Positions 28,600 to 40,146 of a stretch of 64,000 bases of DNA are shown piece after piece (position 1 is the first letter of the stretch; each line of letters begins with the position of its first letter). Source of the stretch: Lycocorax pyrrhopterus obiensis (Eukaryota > Chordata > Aves > Passeriformes > Paradisaeidae); assembly GCA_014706295.1 (NCBI GenBank), contig JACSVZ010000004.1, positions 8,218,465-8,282,464 of the forward strand, written 5' to 3'. Below the pieces are notes generated by a model. That model was not told where the DNA came from. It made no database searches and was given only the letters and a program-made list of their open reading frames with translations. Made by a program: the position numbers and the translations under genes.

Positions 28600-28810
28600 G
28601 AGCTCTGCTCTCTGTGTTCACGGCGATACAACTGCGATTGCCACGAGGCTGTCGTCAGCCGAGGCTGGGATGGGAGCCCAGCACAGACAGCACATCCTGA
28701 ATGAGAGCCGTGCCCGGAACAGCACTTCAGCTGTGGCCCTCGCAGTCTCAGGGAAAAAAGGGAGCAGGCCAGGAGAAAGAGCCACGTCTGCTCTGAGTGA
28801 TGGCAAGCAG
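28600..28810. other. CpG-richer patch with open frames on both strands
   Basis: About ten CpGs in about 200 bp, with open reading on both strands. I recognise no protein family in any frame, and no splice-site arrangement suggests an exon. Confidence 0.35.
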
Positions 28811-30261
28811 AGAGAATCAGGAGAAAACAACCCATGATCAGGACAGCTGGGCTTCCTTCATGGACTGTCTCCTTTGCTGCCCATCACCTTTCAACCGTTT
28901 TTTCCTGCAGATCCCAATCTTTTAAGATCTTCACATCTTACATCATTTGCACTCCAAGACTTCCCCAGACAGCCAAACCAACCCATTCTCCTGCCATGTT
29001 CTGCTTGCTGCTGTCCTAGCCACTTCCTTTCACATCCACCTTCTTCCTTCTCTGCCGAAGGGAGGTGCAGCTGCCAGTCAAACCACACATCTCCTGTAAG
29101 CTCTAAGGAGTTCTGTCTTTGCTAGTATTCAAATGTGAAAAATCATTCTGCTGGAAATTTGGGAACCATTTAAATTTGACTGAGAGTAAAAGCCCACAAA
29201 CTACCTTCAAATCATGCAGAAACTCATATAACTTGGCTATGAATCAGTTTCATTCTTTGCAAAAACAACCAGAGCTTTTTTTGCTGCAAGTCCTCGGCAA
29301 TCACAGCTGTTCGATCACACAGCTCAATACAAGGTCTCACATTACAAGAGTTATTATAGATAACAGTAAATTTATTATTGAAAACAAGGTGTTCCGTGGC
29401 TGCTCCTGCATAGTACAAGGAGTCCTGGAATGAAAATTGCTTGTCTAAAAAATAATTTGAATTTGGACAGCTTGCAATGAGCACAGCCACATGCCAATCC
29501 CAGGGTGCTCTGCCTGCACCAGGATTACTGAAATAACTTCACTGTCACTCGGGAAGCTCATTGAAACACAGTTTCTTTTGACAGTGTGGAGCTGGTAGGA
29601 AATTTTTCCATTTAAAGCAACCTGTACGTCCCTCAGTACGGTCCCCTCCAAAGTGGGGCTTTGCTTTCCACAGAAGACTGCAACTTTTCATCAGAAAAGC
29701 TAAAATACGCCCAGCAAAAAGATTTTCAGCTTTTCAAACGACAGAAGTTTCTCAGAAAAATAAAATGTTTTCAACATCTGCACCAGGTACAAATTGCCTG
29801 GAGCCCCAGGACTAACTGGGCCACTGTTTCCTGCTGTAGTCATTCCCCCTCTGAGCACTAATCCTCAGCTGAGCCTCGAATTAAAAAGCTGTAACACCCA
29901 CCATGAGTAAGCATTATAGCTGAGTGAAAATTTCCCTCAGCATTTGTTCCTTTGTGCATGACTAACCAGGATATAACTTAAGGTATTTTTCCTACCCTCT
30001 CTTTTTACAATGCAGGCAGTGCAGACAGTTACATTCTAGTGGAAACATTACTCCAGCCACTGCCCTCATCAGTAAACACACACATGCTCCTTTCCTCTGA
30101 TCTGTCCTGAATGGAGCCGTTTACCAGCAGGTGCCTCTGATTACTTTGTCCTTGGAGCTGCATCCAGCTATGAACCAACAACTGACACAAGTATCAGCAC
30201 AACCACCAATTCCTAAGTCAGTATTACCTTCTGTCAGAAGGATCTCTCCACAGAAAAAGTG

Positions 30262-30330
30262 CAAATGAGGTGCTCAGAGAGAGATTAAGGACCACCTTCC
30301 CAAAATTGTTTAAGCACAGGTCGGCACTTA
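30262..30330 (-). mobile_element. Possible MIR-like fragment, minus orientation
   Basis: AATGAGGTGCTCAGAGAGAG, ATTAAGGACCACC and TTCCCAAAATTG parallel the MIR antisense phrase 'aactgaggcacagagaggttaagt..cttgcccaag'. Low confidence, because the match is short. Confidence 0.35.
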
Positions 30331-31086
30331 ATGGGGTTCTCAAAGGTCCCTGCAGAGGTTAAAGATCCAAATCCCTTAGGTAACACAAACATTTAGAACA
30401 CCTAGATGTCTCCTGAAACAACAGTGAGGCCACAGAAGCATTCAGGAAGACACAATACCTTTTACTGAAAGTAACATAATACCAGTTAATCCCATATAAC
30501 AAGGTCATGTAGTTAAAAAAAAATAATGTAGATGTCATTTCCACAGAGACAAAACGATCTACCTTCTGTAATCTTGGCAGCCAACGATGCTCAAACCCTT
30601 ACATAGAAAAGAAGTGTGATCTTTCTTACATGACCAAGAGAAGCATGACCCTTACAAACACTTAAACTCTGGAGATACAGAAAGTGGCATTTGCTGTAAA
30701 ACTCTGCTGCAGAATCAAAGTTTATGATAATGGGGTTTTTTGTTTCTGTGGCTACAAAAAAGCATATCTAAAACGTGAACTGAACTCAGAAAACAATTTT
30801 CATTTTGTCAGGACTACAGATTTTGCTGTTTAATTCCATGTTCAATGCCCAGGTGTAGCCAAAGAAAAACAACTCTGTATCTTACTATTTGTGGGAATGT
30901 ACACAGAGCAGTGAGCTATCTCTGTACTTCCCTGTATCTGAGGTTCTTACTTCAGAAGCACCAACCATTCTCTCCATTTTACAACTAAATTCTCCAATAT
31001 TTTTCCCCTCTGTTCCTTAAAGGAGGGTTTGGGAAAGCAAGCCCCTAACTGTGCCATCTGCAGTGGAGATGCCATCTCAGCAGCCA

Positions 31087-31113
31087 GTTTGCCACCTGGG
31101 CCAGGTGGCAAAC
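31087..31113. repeat. Perfect 27-bp palindrome with E-box cores
   Basis: GTTTGCCACCTGG, a single central G, then CCAGGTGGCAAAC: 13-bp arms that are exact reverse complements. Each arm contains CACCTG/CAGGTG, a ZEB/SNAI-type E-box, and the ends resemble TTTGCC/GGCAAA. It lies in intergenic DNA with no repeat recognised around it. Confidence 0.9.
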
Positions 31114-33239
31114 ACCACCTAAATGCTGCCTTCAAACATCTCTCACTTCATCCAGGGAGACTTTTCCTCACACCAGGTAAAATTCTGGGCACAGAAAGGG
31201 CCTGGCTGAGGGAGGGAAGGAGAAATAATATGGGATTTCCAGTTTCTTTTTCAGTCACTATGAAAATACCTTTTGAAATAACAACCTTTAAGGTGAAAAA
31301 ACATTTTTACTGCTCCAAGATGTGATTCTTACTGTTTTTTTTAGTTTTTAAAGCAGAACAGAACTCATGCGTGCTTGGGTCATCTGCGAGCCCTGGCAGG
31401 TTTTAGAGAGGTTCAAAACCATGGGATATATAGTTTTAGCCCTGTCTCTGGAGGCTTGCTCCTGGGAGACCTGAGAGCTGAAGGGGCCTCTCCTGTGCCC
31501 TCATACAGGGTCCAAGCACTGGAGTACCAGGGAACTCGGAATTGTGGATGGTACAATTAAATCTAGTTCTCACTTCCCAGACACACAAAGTCCAGCCACA
31601 TCACAACTGAACAGCATGAATAAAATCTGTGCTTCTCAGAGGACAGGAGACCTTCCTGTACAAGTACCAAAGCCTTAGTAGTAACTTTGTTTTTCTCCAT
31701 GTCAGCCAGGAGCTGACCCATCCATTACCACAAAGGACACTTATTCAATGTTGATGGAGAAGGAAGTGTACCACCTACTGAGTCACCCATGCCACATCCT
31801 AACACCTGGCTGTGGCCTTGCTGGGCTTCCACTTAAACATGAATCTACGCCACGTACAGATGCAGAAAAAGTCTATAATAAAACCTCAAACCATATGATA
31901 CTTTCCTGGATGGGAGGGTATACTGTGATCTCCTAAACTGCACAGACTTCCAGAAGAAAACCGAAATTAATCTGCTTTGCTTTTGTCCAGTTTCAGGGGT
32001 AACAACTGTGCATGTCACATCCCAAAGCAAGGTAAAAACTTTTCCTTGAAATCAGAAACAAAATCACGGCTACAATTTATTCTTTCTTTCAAATTGACTG
32101 CACAAAACTATGGCAAATCTGGCAAGGTGTACGAAGCCCAATCTACCACCTACCTTTACCTCTGAAAGCTCATCCAATATTATTATCATTCTCACAAGAC
32201 TTTTGAACATAAAATACAGGATTTTTTTAAAGCTAAACTACAGACATTTCTTACAAACTAAAATCTCGCCTACTGGGCAATGAATCACTCGCCATCCACA
32301 GTACACCCAACAGTTGACAAACAAAACAGTATTTGCCACCCTATTGCAAAACATGGCACGACTGTATTTTGGGAAATGATTCTTCCCTAAAAAAACATCG
32401 TCCAGTGCAGTACAATGCTACAAGAGTCCCACAAATACGATGCTACATCCTGTGACTGGCTCTGAAACAAGCGTGAAAACAGTCACATTTTGGGGGCTGG
32501 TGGAAGCACACTCTTTTCCAGGGAACTTCAGCTCACAGGTGGGCTCACTCACCGTTGGTTTGTCCTCAGTCAGATCACAACCCCTTTAACCCTATGCTGA
32601 AGAGCTCAGCCCCTTGGCGACTCTCCCACAGGCAGGATGATCCAGCCCCCACCCTTCAAAGGCACTTTCTCCAAAATGCTGCCACGTGGTTTCCCCCACA
32701 AAATCAATGTTTACCTACCTAAAGCTTCACGTCCTTCTGGATCTTCCACCTGAAGAAATGAAACAGCTCCGTGCTTGAGCTCAGGTCCCAAAACCATAAA
32801 TGTGAAGTATGAGGCGAGGAAGAGGTAAGCTCGGGAAGAGAAGAAAGAAAGATGTTTCTGTAATTAGCATCCTTTCTAAATCTGAATTTCTTGCCACTTT
32901 GAAACTAATGTTTGCAACGTGTAATTTTGAAAAACCTTAAGTGCTGGAAGTATCTGCAACAGCTGTGCTTCTTCATATACAGAATATCAAGAGCATCACC
33001 CAGATTGGTGCATCACTGCACATGAGAGAACACAAACAGTTCCAAAAGAAAAAAACACCTCAGTTCATATAGCAAAAAAAATTGCTACTAATGCTTCACT
33101 GAAAATAAACTTAAGTCTTCTGGGACACTTACTGAGTTTCCCTGTGACTTTCCAATTTTCTCACATAATAATTATTTTTATTGTCACTCAGCTGTATTCT
33201 GAAATATGAATGTGACAAGTTAAACAAATTATTTGTTCT

Positions 33240-33400
33240 ATTGCACAGAGGTCACCTTCTTGAAGTGCTCAAGGCCAGGCTGGATGTGATCCTGCACAAC
33301 CTGGTCTAGTGGAAGGTACCTTTGCCTATGGCAGGGGAGCTGGAATGAGATGGTCTTTAAGGTCCTTCTCAACTCAACCATTTCATGATTCTGCAGACCC
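33240..33400 (+). mobile_element. CR1 non-LTR retroposon, 3' end fragment
   Basis: The order of CR1 3'-UTR phrases is kept: GAAGTGCTCAAGGCCAGGCT, then ACCTGGTCTAGTGGAAGG, TGGCAGGGGAGCTGGAATG, AGATGGTCTTTAAGGTCC, and a tail CATTTCATGATTCTGCAG. This is the avian CR1 3' end, truncated at its 5' side as usual. It does not encode protein. Confidence 0.93.
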
Positions 33401-34140
33401 TGTACATGAGGGGGCCCTGCAAGGACCCATCCTTTCACACTCTGATTTCCAGCTCCTCAAACCGTTTGGAGTAGAGATACGGACAGGCACACTGTAAAAG
33501 GACAGAAAAATCACCTCACAGCCACCTTATGCTGCAAAAGGAACACGAGCATCCATTCCCACACAGAGATGAAATCAAAATCTGCATCATACACCAAATC
33601 CAAGAGTCTGGCAAGGAAGAAAAGGTGAGATTATTTGGCAGGTTTTGTCTGAGCCACAGCAGGAGCCTCCAGTAGGGCTGCAGGCTGTGACTCCATGAGG
33701 CTGCTTATGAAATCCACCTTCTACCTGCTAAATCAAAACATAAAGACTACAGTAGAGATGTCCTAGTTTTATGTTTGTAATGGGAATGAGCCACTTAAAC
33801 AGCTCCATTTTCTCTAGGTTATGGACTACCATCAGTTGCTTTGGATGCAAAGCCAGAGCAGCCTGGCTTCAGGGGAACTACTTCATGTTTCAGCCTGATG
33901 CCTCAGACTGAATTCAAGTTGAGGGGATGAGGCTATCACGTCAGCAGCACTCTTGCTTAATGTTTTGAGTCACATATTGTATTAGTCACAAGACACAGTA
34001 ATTGTCTTTCCATCCTTTTTTCCTTGCCAAGATGAATAACCTCTCTTATGGAGCAGGTTTTCCTTAGGTACTTTTGATAAAACAAATGGGTCACCTTCCC
34101 AAAAAGCTACTGAGCAGATAAAAAACCCAACCAGAAGCCT

Positions 34141-34158
34141 ACACACACACACACACAA
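34141..34158. repeat. Short (AC)n microsatellite
   Basis: About nine AC units in intergenic DNA. Confidence 0.9.
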
Positions 34159-35319
34159 CTCACAAAGATCAAATAATCCTGCAGTAAAAAAGAAAATTCT
34201 ACTATTTACTTGTGAAAGGAATGTCAGTGGTCTCGGTCCTGGGAGCTGCAACTGCAGTGTGTGGAGCATCAGTGTGCAAACCTCTGGGTACAGCCCCACA
34301 TTCCCTGGATGCAAATTGCTCCAGCAAGGCCCCTTCTCTTGCTCCCCCGCTGTCCAGTAAATCATGCACAGGTTATCCTTCTCGTCCCACCTCGTTATTA
34401 ATTTTTTTAACTAAAAAAACCCTGAGGGCCTTCTCACGTGCAGCCTCCACACTGAAATAACCTCCACATTTTGGATTACAGCAATGAAAAGATGGGAACA
34501 GCTGGGCTTCTGTCCTCAGCTCACTCTGGTGCAGTTCGGTGCCAGAGAGATCAGGGAAAAGGCTCCACACTCAAAGTGTGTTGTTGCTCTTCCCTTCCAC
34601 TTCTGCAATATTAAGCCATCAAAAAAAACGGGGGGGGGAAGTTCAATTTACACAGAATGCCCCCAAGTGCCCATGAGTGGGACACACCAGTACTACTGGC
34701 ACATCCCTTGCTTTTTAAATCATTTTTCAACTTTACAGCTTGGTGGTATAAGAAAAACAGCTGCGCAGGGTTGTCCTGTATCCTTCCCCAATCTGTGCCT
34801 CCCTATTTGTGCCCTCCCTCCCTGCTACTTGCTGGTGAGCAGCTCCTCGACCCTTCTTCTCACAGCACATCATGGGTTTACAGGTGCTGGTGGGACAATC
34901 TCACAAATAAACACCAAATGTTTCAAGAAGTTGCCTTTTTACCACATAACTCTTTCTATTAAAAATAAGGCATCACATCCACATTGGTCTTAGTTCACCA
35001 TGCCATGTTTTGCAGAGCTCCTACACGAGTATACCCTGCTTGTTCATTGTCCTTGCATGTGTTTCTGCCCCGCAGTCCAAATTCCCCGTGGCTCTCTCCC
35101 GTCCATTTTTTGGGAGGGTTTTCCTCACTATTTTCACCACAGAAGCTGGAGGCAGGTGGTGGAGGCAGCAATTGGGTGGCCCTCAGCACCCCAAGAGTCC
35201 TGCTGGGCTGGCAGCAGGGCTGGACAAAAATTCACCATTATTTCTTGGGAGGCTGAGATTTTTTTAAAAAACTTTTTGAGGAAAAACTGGCCTTCCCTTA
35301 CACCACAAGCACCTCCATT

Positions 35320-35660
35320 CCAAGCCGCGGGCACGAACCCAGCACCGACGAAAGTGGCGGGGAGGGACTCAAACATGGCCGGCCTCCCTGAGGGGAGCCC
35401 GCCAAAACCCTCACCCTGAGGGCAAAGTGCCGGGGCCTCATGGCTGCCGTGCCGCCCCCACACCCCTCCCCAGACACCTTCCCCTCAGTCCCAGAGACCC
35501 TTCCCCGCCAGAAACTTGTTCGGATATTTGGAAACAAAGATGGGGACATTCACCTGCCCTCGGGAGGGAGTGGAGCTGCACCGGCTGCGTTTGCAATTGC
35601 ACTGGGCTGCCGTGAGGGGAAGGCGGGAAGCGGTTTCCCTCAGGGGCTGGAAGTAGCCAC
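35320..35660. promoter_or_regulatory. Orphan CpG-island-like patch
   Basis: About 20 CpGs in roughly 340 bp by my count, GC well over 60 percent, in an otherwise AT-rich intergenic region. Examples are CCGCGGGCACG, CACCGACG and GCCGTGCCGCC. Observed to expected CpG is about 0.6 by rough count. No coding exon is recognised in it on either strand. It could be the start of a noncoding transcript or a distal regulatory element. Confidence 0.55.
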
Positions 35661-35727
35661 AGGCAGCCCCGAGTAGATCTAGCCCAGGTTTTCCCTTTCC
35701 AGGGAAATAAATACTCGGTGTATTGCA

Positions 35728-35741
35728 GCACCATCTGCTGG
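35728..35741 (-). promoter_or_regulatory. CTCF-like motif beside the CpG-rich patch
   Basis: The plus strand reads GCACCATCTGCTGG, which agrees with the CTCF core in reverse (GCGCCMYCTRSTGG) at all but one position. It lies about 70 bp from the CpG-rich patch. It is a sequence match only. Confidence 0.4.
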
Positions 35742-36796
35742 TTCTTGTAGATGGGACACACAGGGATCTCCCAACGGGGTAGGAAGGACTAGAAGAAAGT
35801 TGAGAGGGAATTTTGAGTAGATTCTTACACGTGGTCTCTTCCTGAAGATTTTCCTTCTTGTAAAGGCATTGAGATGTCTCTAAATAAGCAGTATGAGAAA
35901 CGCCACCACCCAGAGAAACAGCGGAGATATTAGTGCCAAGTTTAGGGATTTTTTTGGAGGAAGTACTATAGTCAAAATCCAGGTTTTTTCCGTATTCCTC
36001 TGAAGCAGAGGGTGGTGAATCTGCAGAGCCCCTGGGGAAGGATTTTCTGAGGTAACCAACTGGTTGTGGGCACTTCTATTTTTTCTGTGTATCTAACTCA
36101 GGCTGCTCGCCCTTATTTCTTTATGTTTGCATTTCATGAAGCCCTAAACCTCTGACCCTGTGGTCCTGTGGAGGGGCTCAGCCCGCCCACCCGCAGCCAC
36201 CATCACTTTGCTAAGCCCTTACTGCCTTCCAGTGGTTCCTTTTTCCAGCCGGTTTCCTTCCTGGGCTTGATCCATCCCAACGGTGAAGTCATGCTGGTGA
36301 GCTTTATTGAAAGTTGTTCCTTGCTGTTAATTTACAGCCTGGTGAAGGCAAAAGGAAGAGGTTGGGATTTTTCCCCTCTCAGTGGTTGATTTGAGATAAT
36401 ACAAATATGAAGAAATACATTATTTTGAAATTTTGTTATATAGAGAGGAATGGCACTCACCTCTTTTGCTTCTTTAAAATTCAAGTACAATACTAATTAA
36501 ACCATCACTAAACAAAAGAAAACTGGTCCGCCCTACAGAGCATTTGAAAAGAAAAAAACTTCCCTTTACAGGGCCCAGCAAATGTCCAAGGTTCAAACAA
36601 AGTACGAGGTGCTAATGAACAGAGTCTTGACAAACCTTGTTTTCCTGCACAGGGGCTCAGTACATAATGATTTCATTCAGCAACTACTGTTCAAGCATGG
36701 AAAGTGTTGGTAAAGAAATCCCACAGAGATCAGACAACCATTTTCCTAACTTAAGCTTCCCCCTCTGCTCCTCCCCTGTTCGCCTTTCGGGCCTCT

Positions 36797-36870
36797 GCCA
36801 GTCATAACATAAATATTCATCAGCTGATATTTGCAGTAGCTGTGAAGTTATGAATGAGGCCAAACGCCTT
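36797..36870. promoter_or_regulatory. Candidate distal regulatory element (AT-rich palindromic cluster)
   Basis: Contains TCATAAC (36802-36808) and its reverse complement GTTATGA (36847-36853) flanking AAATATTCATCAGCTGATATTT, which is a palindrome around the E-box CAGCTG except for a 4-nt insertion. Such dense palindromic motif clusters are typical of conserved noncoding elements, but conservation cannot be tested here. Confidence 0.3.
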
Positions 36871-37035
36871 TCCCTCCTGCCCCATCTGCAAAATGGCAGC
36901 TTCTGGTCTTAGCTCATGGTCAAACGACACTTTCCAAAATCCCCAAAGTGCACTTGCAGGCTTTTCAAATTCAGTCGGGCTTTTAATGCACAAAGCAGAA
37001 ATGCTGTCTACCTAATATTTACCCTGGGATTACTG

Positions 37036-37068
37036 AAAAAAAAAAAAATAATATATATATATATATAA
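37036..37068. repeat. A-run followed by (AT)n microsatellite
   Basis: Thirteen A residues and then about nine AT units. It could be the tail of an old retroposed insert, but no insert body is recognised upstream. Confidence 0.85.
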
Positions 37069-37786
37069 CTTCGCTATGCTTTAAATTTTGTGATGCCTTG
37101 ACGTAATAGACAGAAGTGTTGGCAGCTCAACATGTTGGTTGGTTTATTTCAGGGGACATGACTGCTGCAGGTTTCCTTTCTGAATCGAATACCAGACACT
37201 TGAACCATTTGTTGTGCAGAAAAGAGAAACGGCTTTTATTCTTAATGCTGGTTTCTTAACCACCTGGGTGCTGTCAGAAGGAGCCACATGCACTGGAAAA
37301 CACTTTTAATAAGACTCCTTTAAGCCTGTCTTAAACCCTGGATCCTGAAAAATGGAATCCCCACTGCCTGTCACACGTGTTTTCTCTCTGCAGATTAGTG
37401 AGGGGCTGCTGCTTTAGAAATGTTCCAGTCTCACAAAGCCTGGAATTATGCTTTCAAACCTACCGTGGGTCAGCAAGACAGCGAGACATCTGATGTAGCT
37501 ACACCAGCAAGTCAAAAGCAGAGATGTCAGAGAAACAAGGTGACAGCACAGAGATTTAATGAGTCTAATTCAGCAAGGTATCAACATTGGATTTTAGAGG
37601 ATTAAAAATCCTAAATGCTTAGAGCCATTGGGAAGTCCTGATAAAGAGGCTCAGCACCATTCGGGATCAGGAAACTGGAACACCTTTTGGAACTTGGGTT
37701 GCACAAATCAGTCATGCAAACTATCCTGTCTTGTTTGCTTCTCATAGATTCAGCCATAAATAAAAAAAAACTAATGCCAAAAACAA

Positions 37787-37806
37787 CACCTTCCTAAAGG
37801 AAGGTG
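37787..37806. repeat. Hairpin, 8-bp arms, 4-nt loop
   Basis: CACCTTCC, TAAA, GGAAGGTG. It is a perfect short hairpin in intergenic DNA with no further context. Confidence 0.6.
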
Positions 37807-40047
37807 ATAGACTTAGAAAGTTGTAAAGATGTTGCATTCATCCCATTTGATTTTGACCATGAAAAAGCCAGAACATTTCAATGAACAAGTCTCCAATATC
37901 TTTTGGCCAAAAAAGAGCGTATCTTATAAAAAAAAAAGTATGTTTCATTTAAAGGCTACAGAGGACAATTTACCACATCCTTTGAGAATACTCCAACACT
38001 CGAAATCCTTGTTGCTAAAAAAAAAGCCCCCATGCTTTGGTTTTAATACCTTCAACTTTCAGCCACAGCACCCTGTATATCCTTTTTAGAGATGAAAGAG
38101 CCTCAAAATCATCTCACTTGCACCTCCAAACCAAGACCAAGTACTCTCTCTATCTTTTTACTAATCAGCTGTGTACACTTCTTGGAATATTTGCACTGGC
38201 AAAGGCTGCAGGTGTGTTAGGTCCTGCATGGCTTCCCCCTACAGGTAAGAAGGTTTCACCTCTGGGAAATCAGACACAGGTGCACCATCGGGACATAAGT
38301 GAACTCCAAACAGTAGTGATCAGGGCAGGAAATATTATAAGGCAGATGTTGGATACACACCTTAGCATGGCTCCTCTGCTCCCACATACAAGTAACTGCT
38401 TGGGCTGTGACTTTACACATAAGATCAAAAGGCAGCCCCTTAGCCAGACACATGTGTGAAGTTTTGTTTTACAGACCTAAATCATGTGCTGGAATGGACT
38501 CAGGATCACTTGATTTGGAAAATTTAAATTCACAAATAGAAAATATTTTACTAGGAATTGCTGCTTTTGACAATAAACATCCCCTAAAGTTACACTCTGT
38601 TTTTTTGCACTACACCCAAAAATCCAACATTCTTACTAGGCTGATGATCCTGTTTTTATCAGCTTATCAGCTGTTTACATACTGTTGTGCTGCTTAAAAG
38701 CATTTTCTTGGGGCAACAGAAGTGTCTATGTGACAGCACAAGTGAAGAGTAATTAATTGACACACTTCACTGAACATACAAATGTTGGGATGAGCTGTTC
38801 TGGCATTTACCGTGATGACGCGGCACCGCAGGATGGACTAACTGTGGCCAGCACTACAAACAAAAACAAGGGGGGAAAAGATTAATCACAGTGACACCTC
38901 CTCACACTCAGTGAGGCAGTGGCAATAGTCTGTGCTAATTCCAAGTTGAAAAGGAAAGAGAAACTTCAAGGAATTTCTCCATAGCCATTTTCTCATGAGA
39001 GTGGGAAGGTGGGACTGAAAAAGGGTAGCTCAGGATGCTCTCTTCTGCATTGCCATATATTAATATTCGTAGTAATAGACATATTACTTTTCCCATGTTA
39101 ACAACCAAAAAGCATCTCAGAGGCAAAAACAAATCCTCCAAGGTAAATATCCAGTGCACAGATTCGGTCAGAATGGAATGATTGTGCTGCAGCCACAGCT
39201 CTAGAAGTCATGGCAGCAGCCACAGTGTTGGCTGTGACACACTTTGTGTTGCAGCCAACATCTTTGTTCATCACATAGTACTGAAGATTTCCAAACACAT
39301 CAGTAAACAGCAACACAGATTAATAAACGAGCTCAGGGGCTGGATGTGCTCTACAGTTCCTTGTTCTTTGGATGCATTCTACATACTCTATAATAACTTG
39401 ACAATGTGGTCCCATCCCTATCAGAGCAATAATGGAAAAAGGATTGAGAATCAAAAGGAATAATTTTTTAAATCTTTTTATCTTTATGGTAAAAGGGCCT
39501 TTCTGCCATAGATCAAAAGTATGGTTTTATGCTTGCAGAGGGGACACGTACACCCAAACCCAACACGCTTGAAACTGATAAAAAGCAGAGCACGCAGATG
39601 GTTGAACTGTCCGGGTTGATGCTCATTAGCATGCCAGTGAATTATTTCGGGCGGGTGTGGTTTTGTAGTCTGTTATGCAGCAGTTACAAACCTACACATA
39701 ACTACTTGCAAGTGACTATCCCTAGACTAACAGGAGATGATGCCAGAAGGTCTCCCCAGTGTCTCTGGCACCACTGAATAACCAGAACATAAGCTGGAGC
39801 TGGAACTATCAGAGATGTCTCTCAGGCCTCCTGTACAGCTGTGGCAGTCTTCCAGGTTAGAAGGGAACACACAAAAAGCAAAGGTTGGGGGACTGAATCT
39901 GTTTAAGGTATAGTTTGTGGATAAATAACACAGAGAGTGAAGTACAGAGATCATAAGATATTTGGGTTATTTATACATTAAAGTGTGCATGTCATGCACT
40001 GGGGCTGTTCATCTTTCTGTTCACAAAAGATGGGTTGAGTGAAGCTC

Positions 40048-40146
40048 TGAGCAGCCTGGTCTAGTGGAAGCTGCCTGTGTACATGGCAGGAGGGTTGGAA
40101 CTAGATGAGCTTCAAGGTCCCTTTCAATCCAAGCCATTCTATGATT
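40048..40146 (+). mobile_element. CR1 non-LTR retroposon, 3' end fragment
   Basis: Contains CCTGGTCTAGTGGAAGCTG, GGTTGGAACTAGATGAGC, TTCAAGGTCCCTTTCAATCC and the tail CCATTCTATGATTC. This is a clear CR1 3' end in plus orientation, and the best preserved copy in the window. Confidence 0.95.

Larger units (their letters stand above)
17393..35319. other. Intergenic, no gene recognised; old SINE and CR1 fragments
   Basis: No exon with a recognisable protein family on either strand. It contains MIR-like remnants (19795, 20694, 30262), a CR1 end (33240), the palindromes at 26896 and 31087, and a CpG-richer patch at 28600. Confidence 0.75.

Noticed and set aside
34484..34993. A 169-codon plus-strand open frame
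   Set aside because: Composition is that of translated noncoding DNA, overlapping frames are also open, and no family is recognised.
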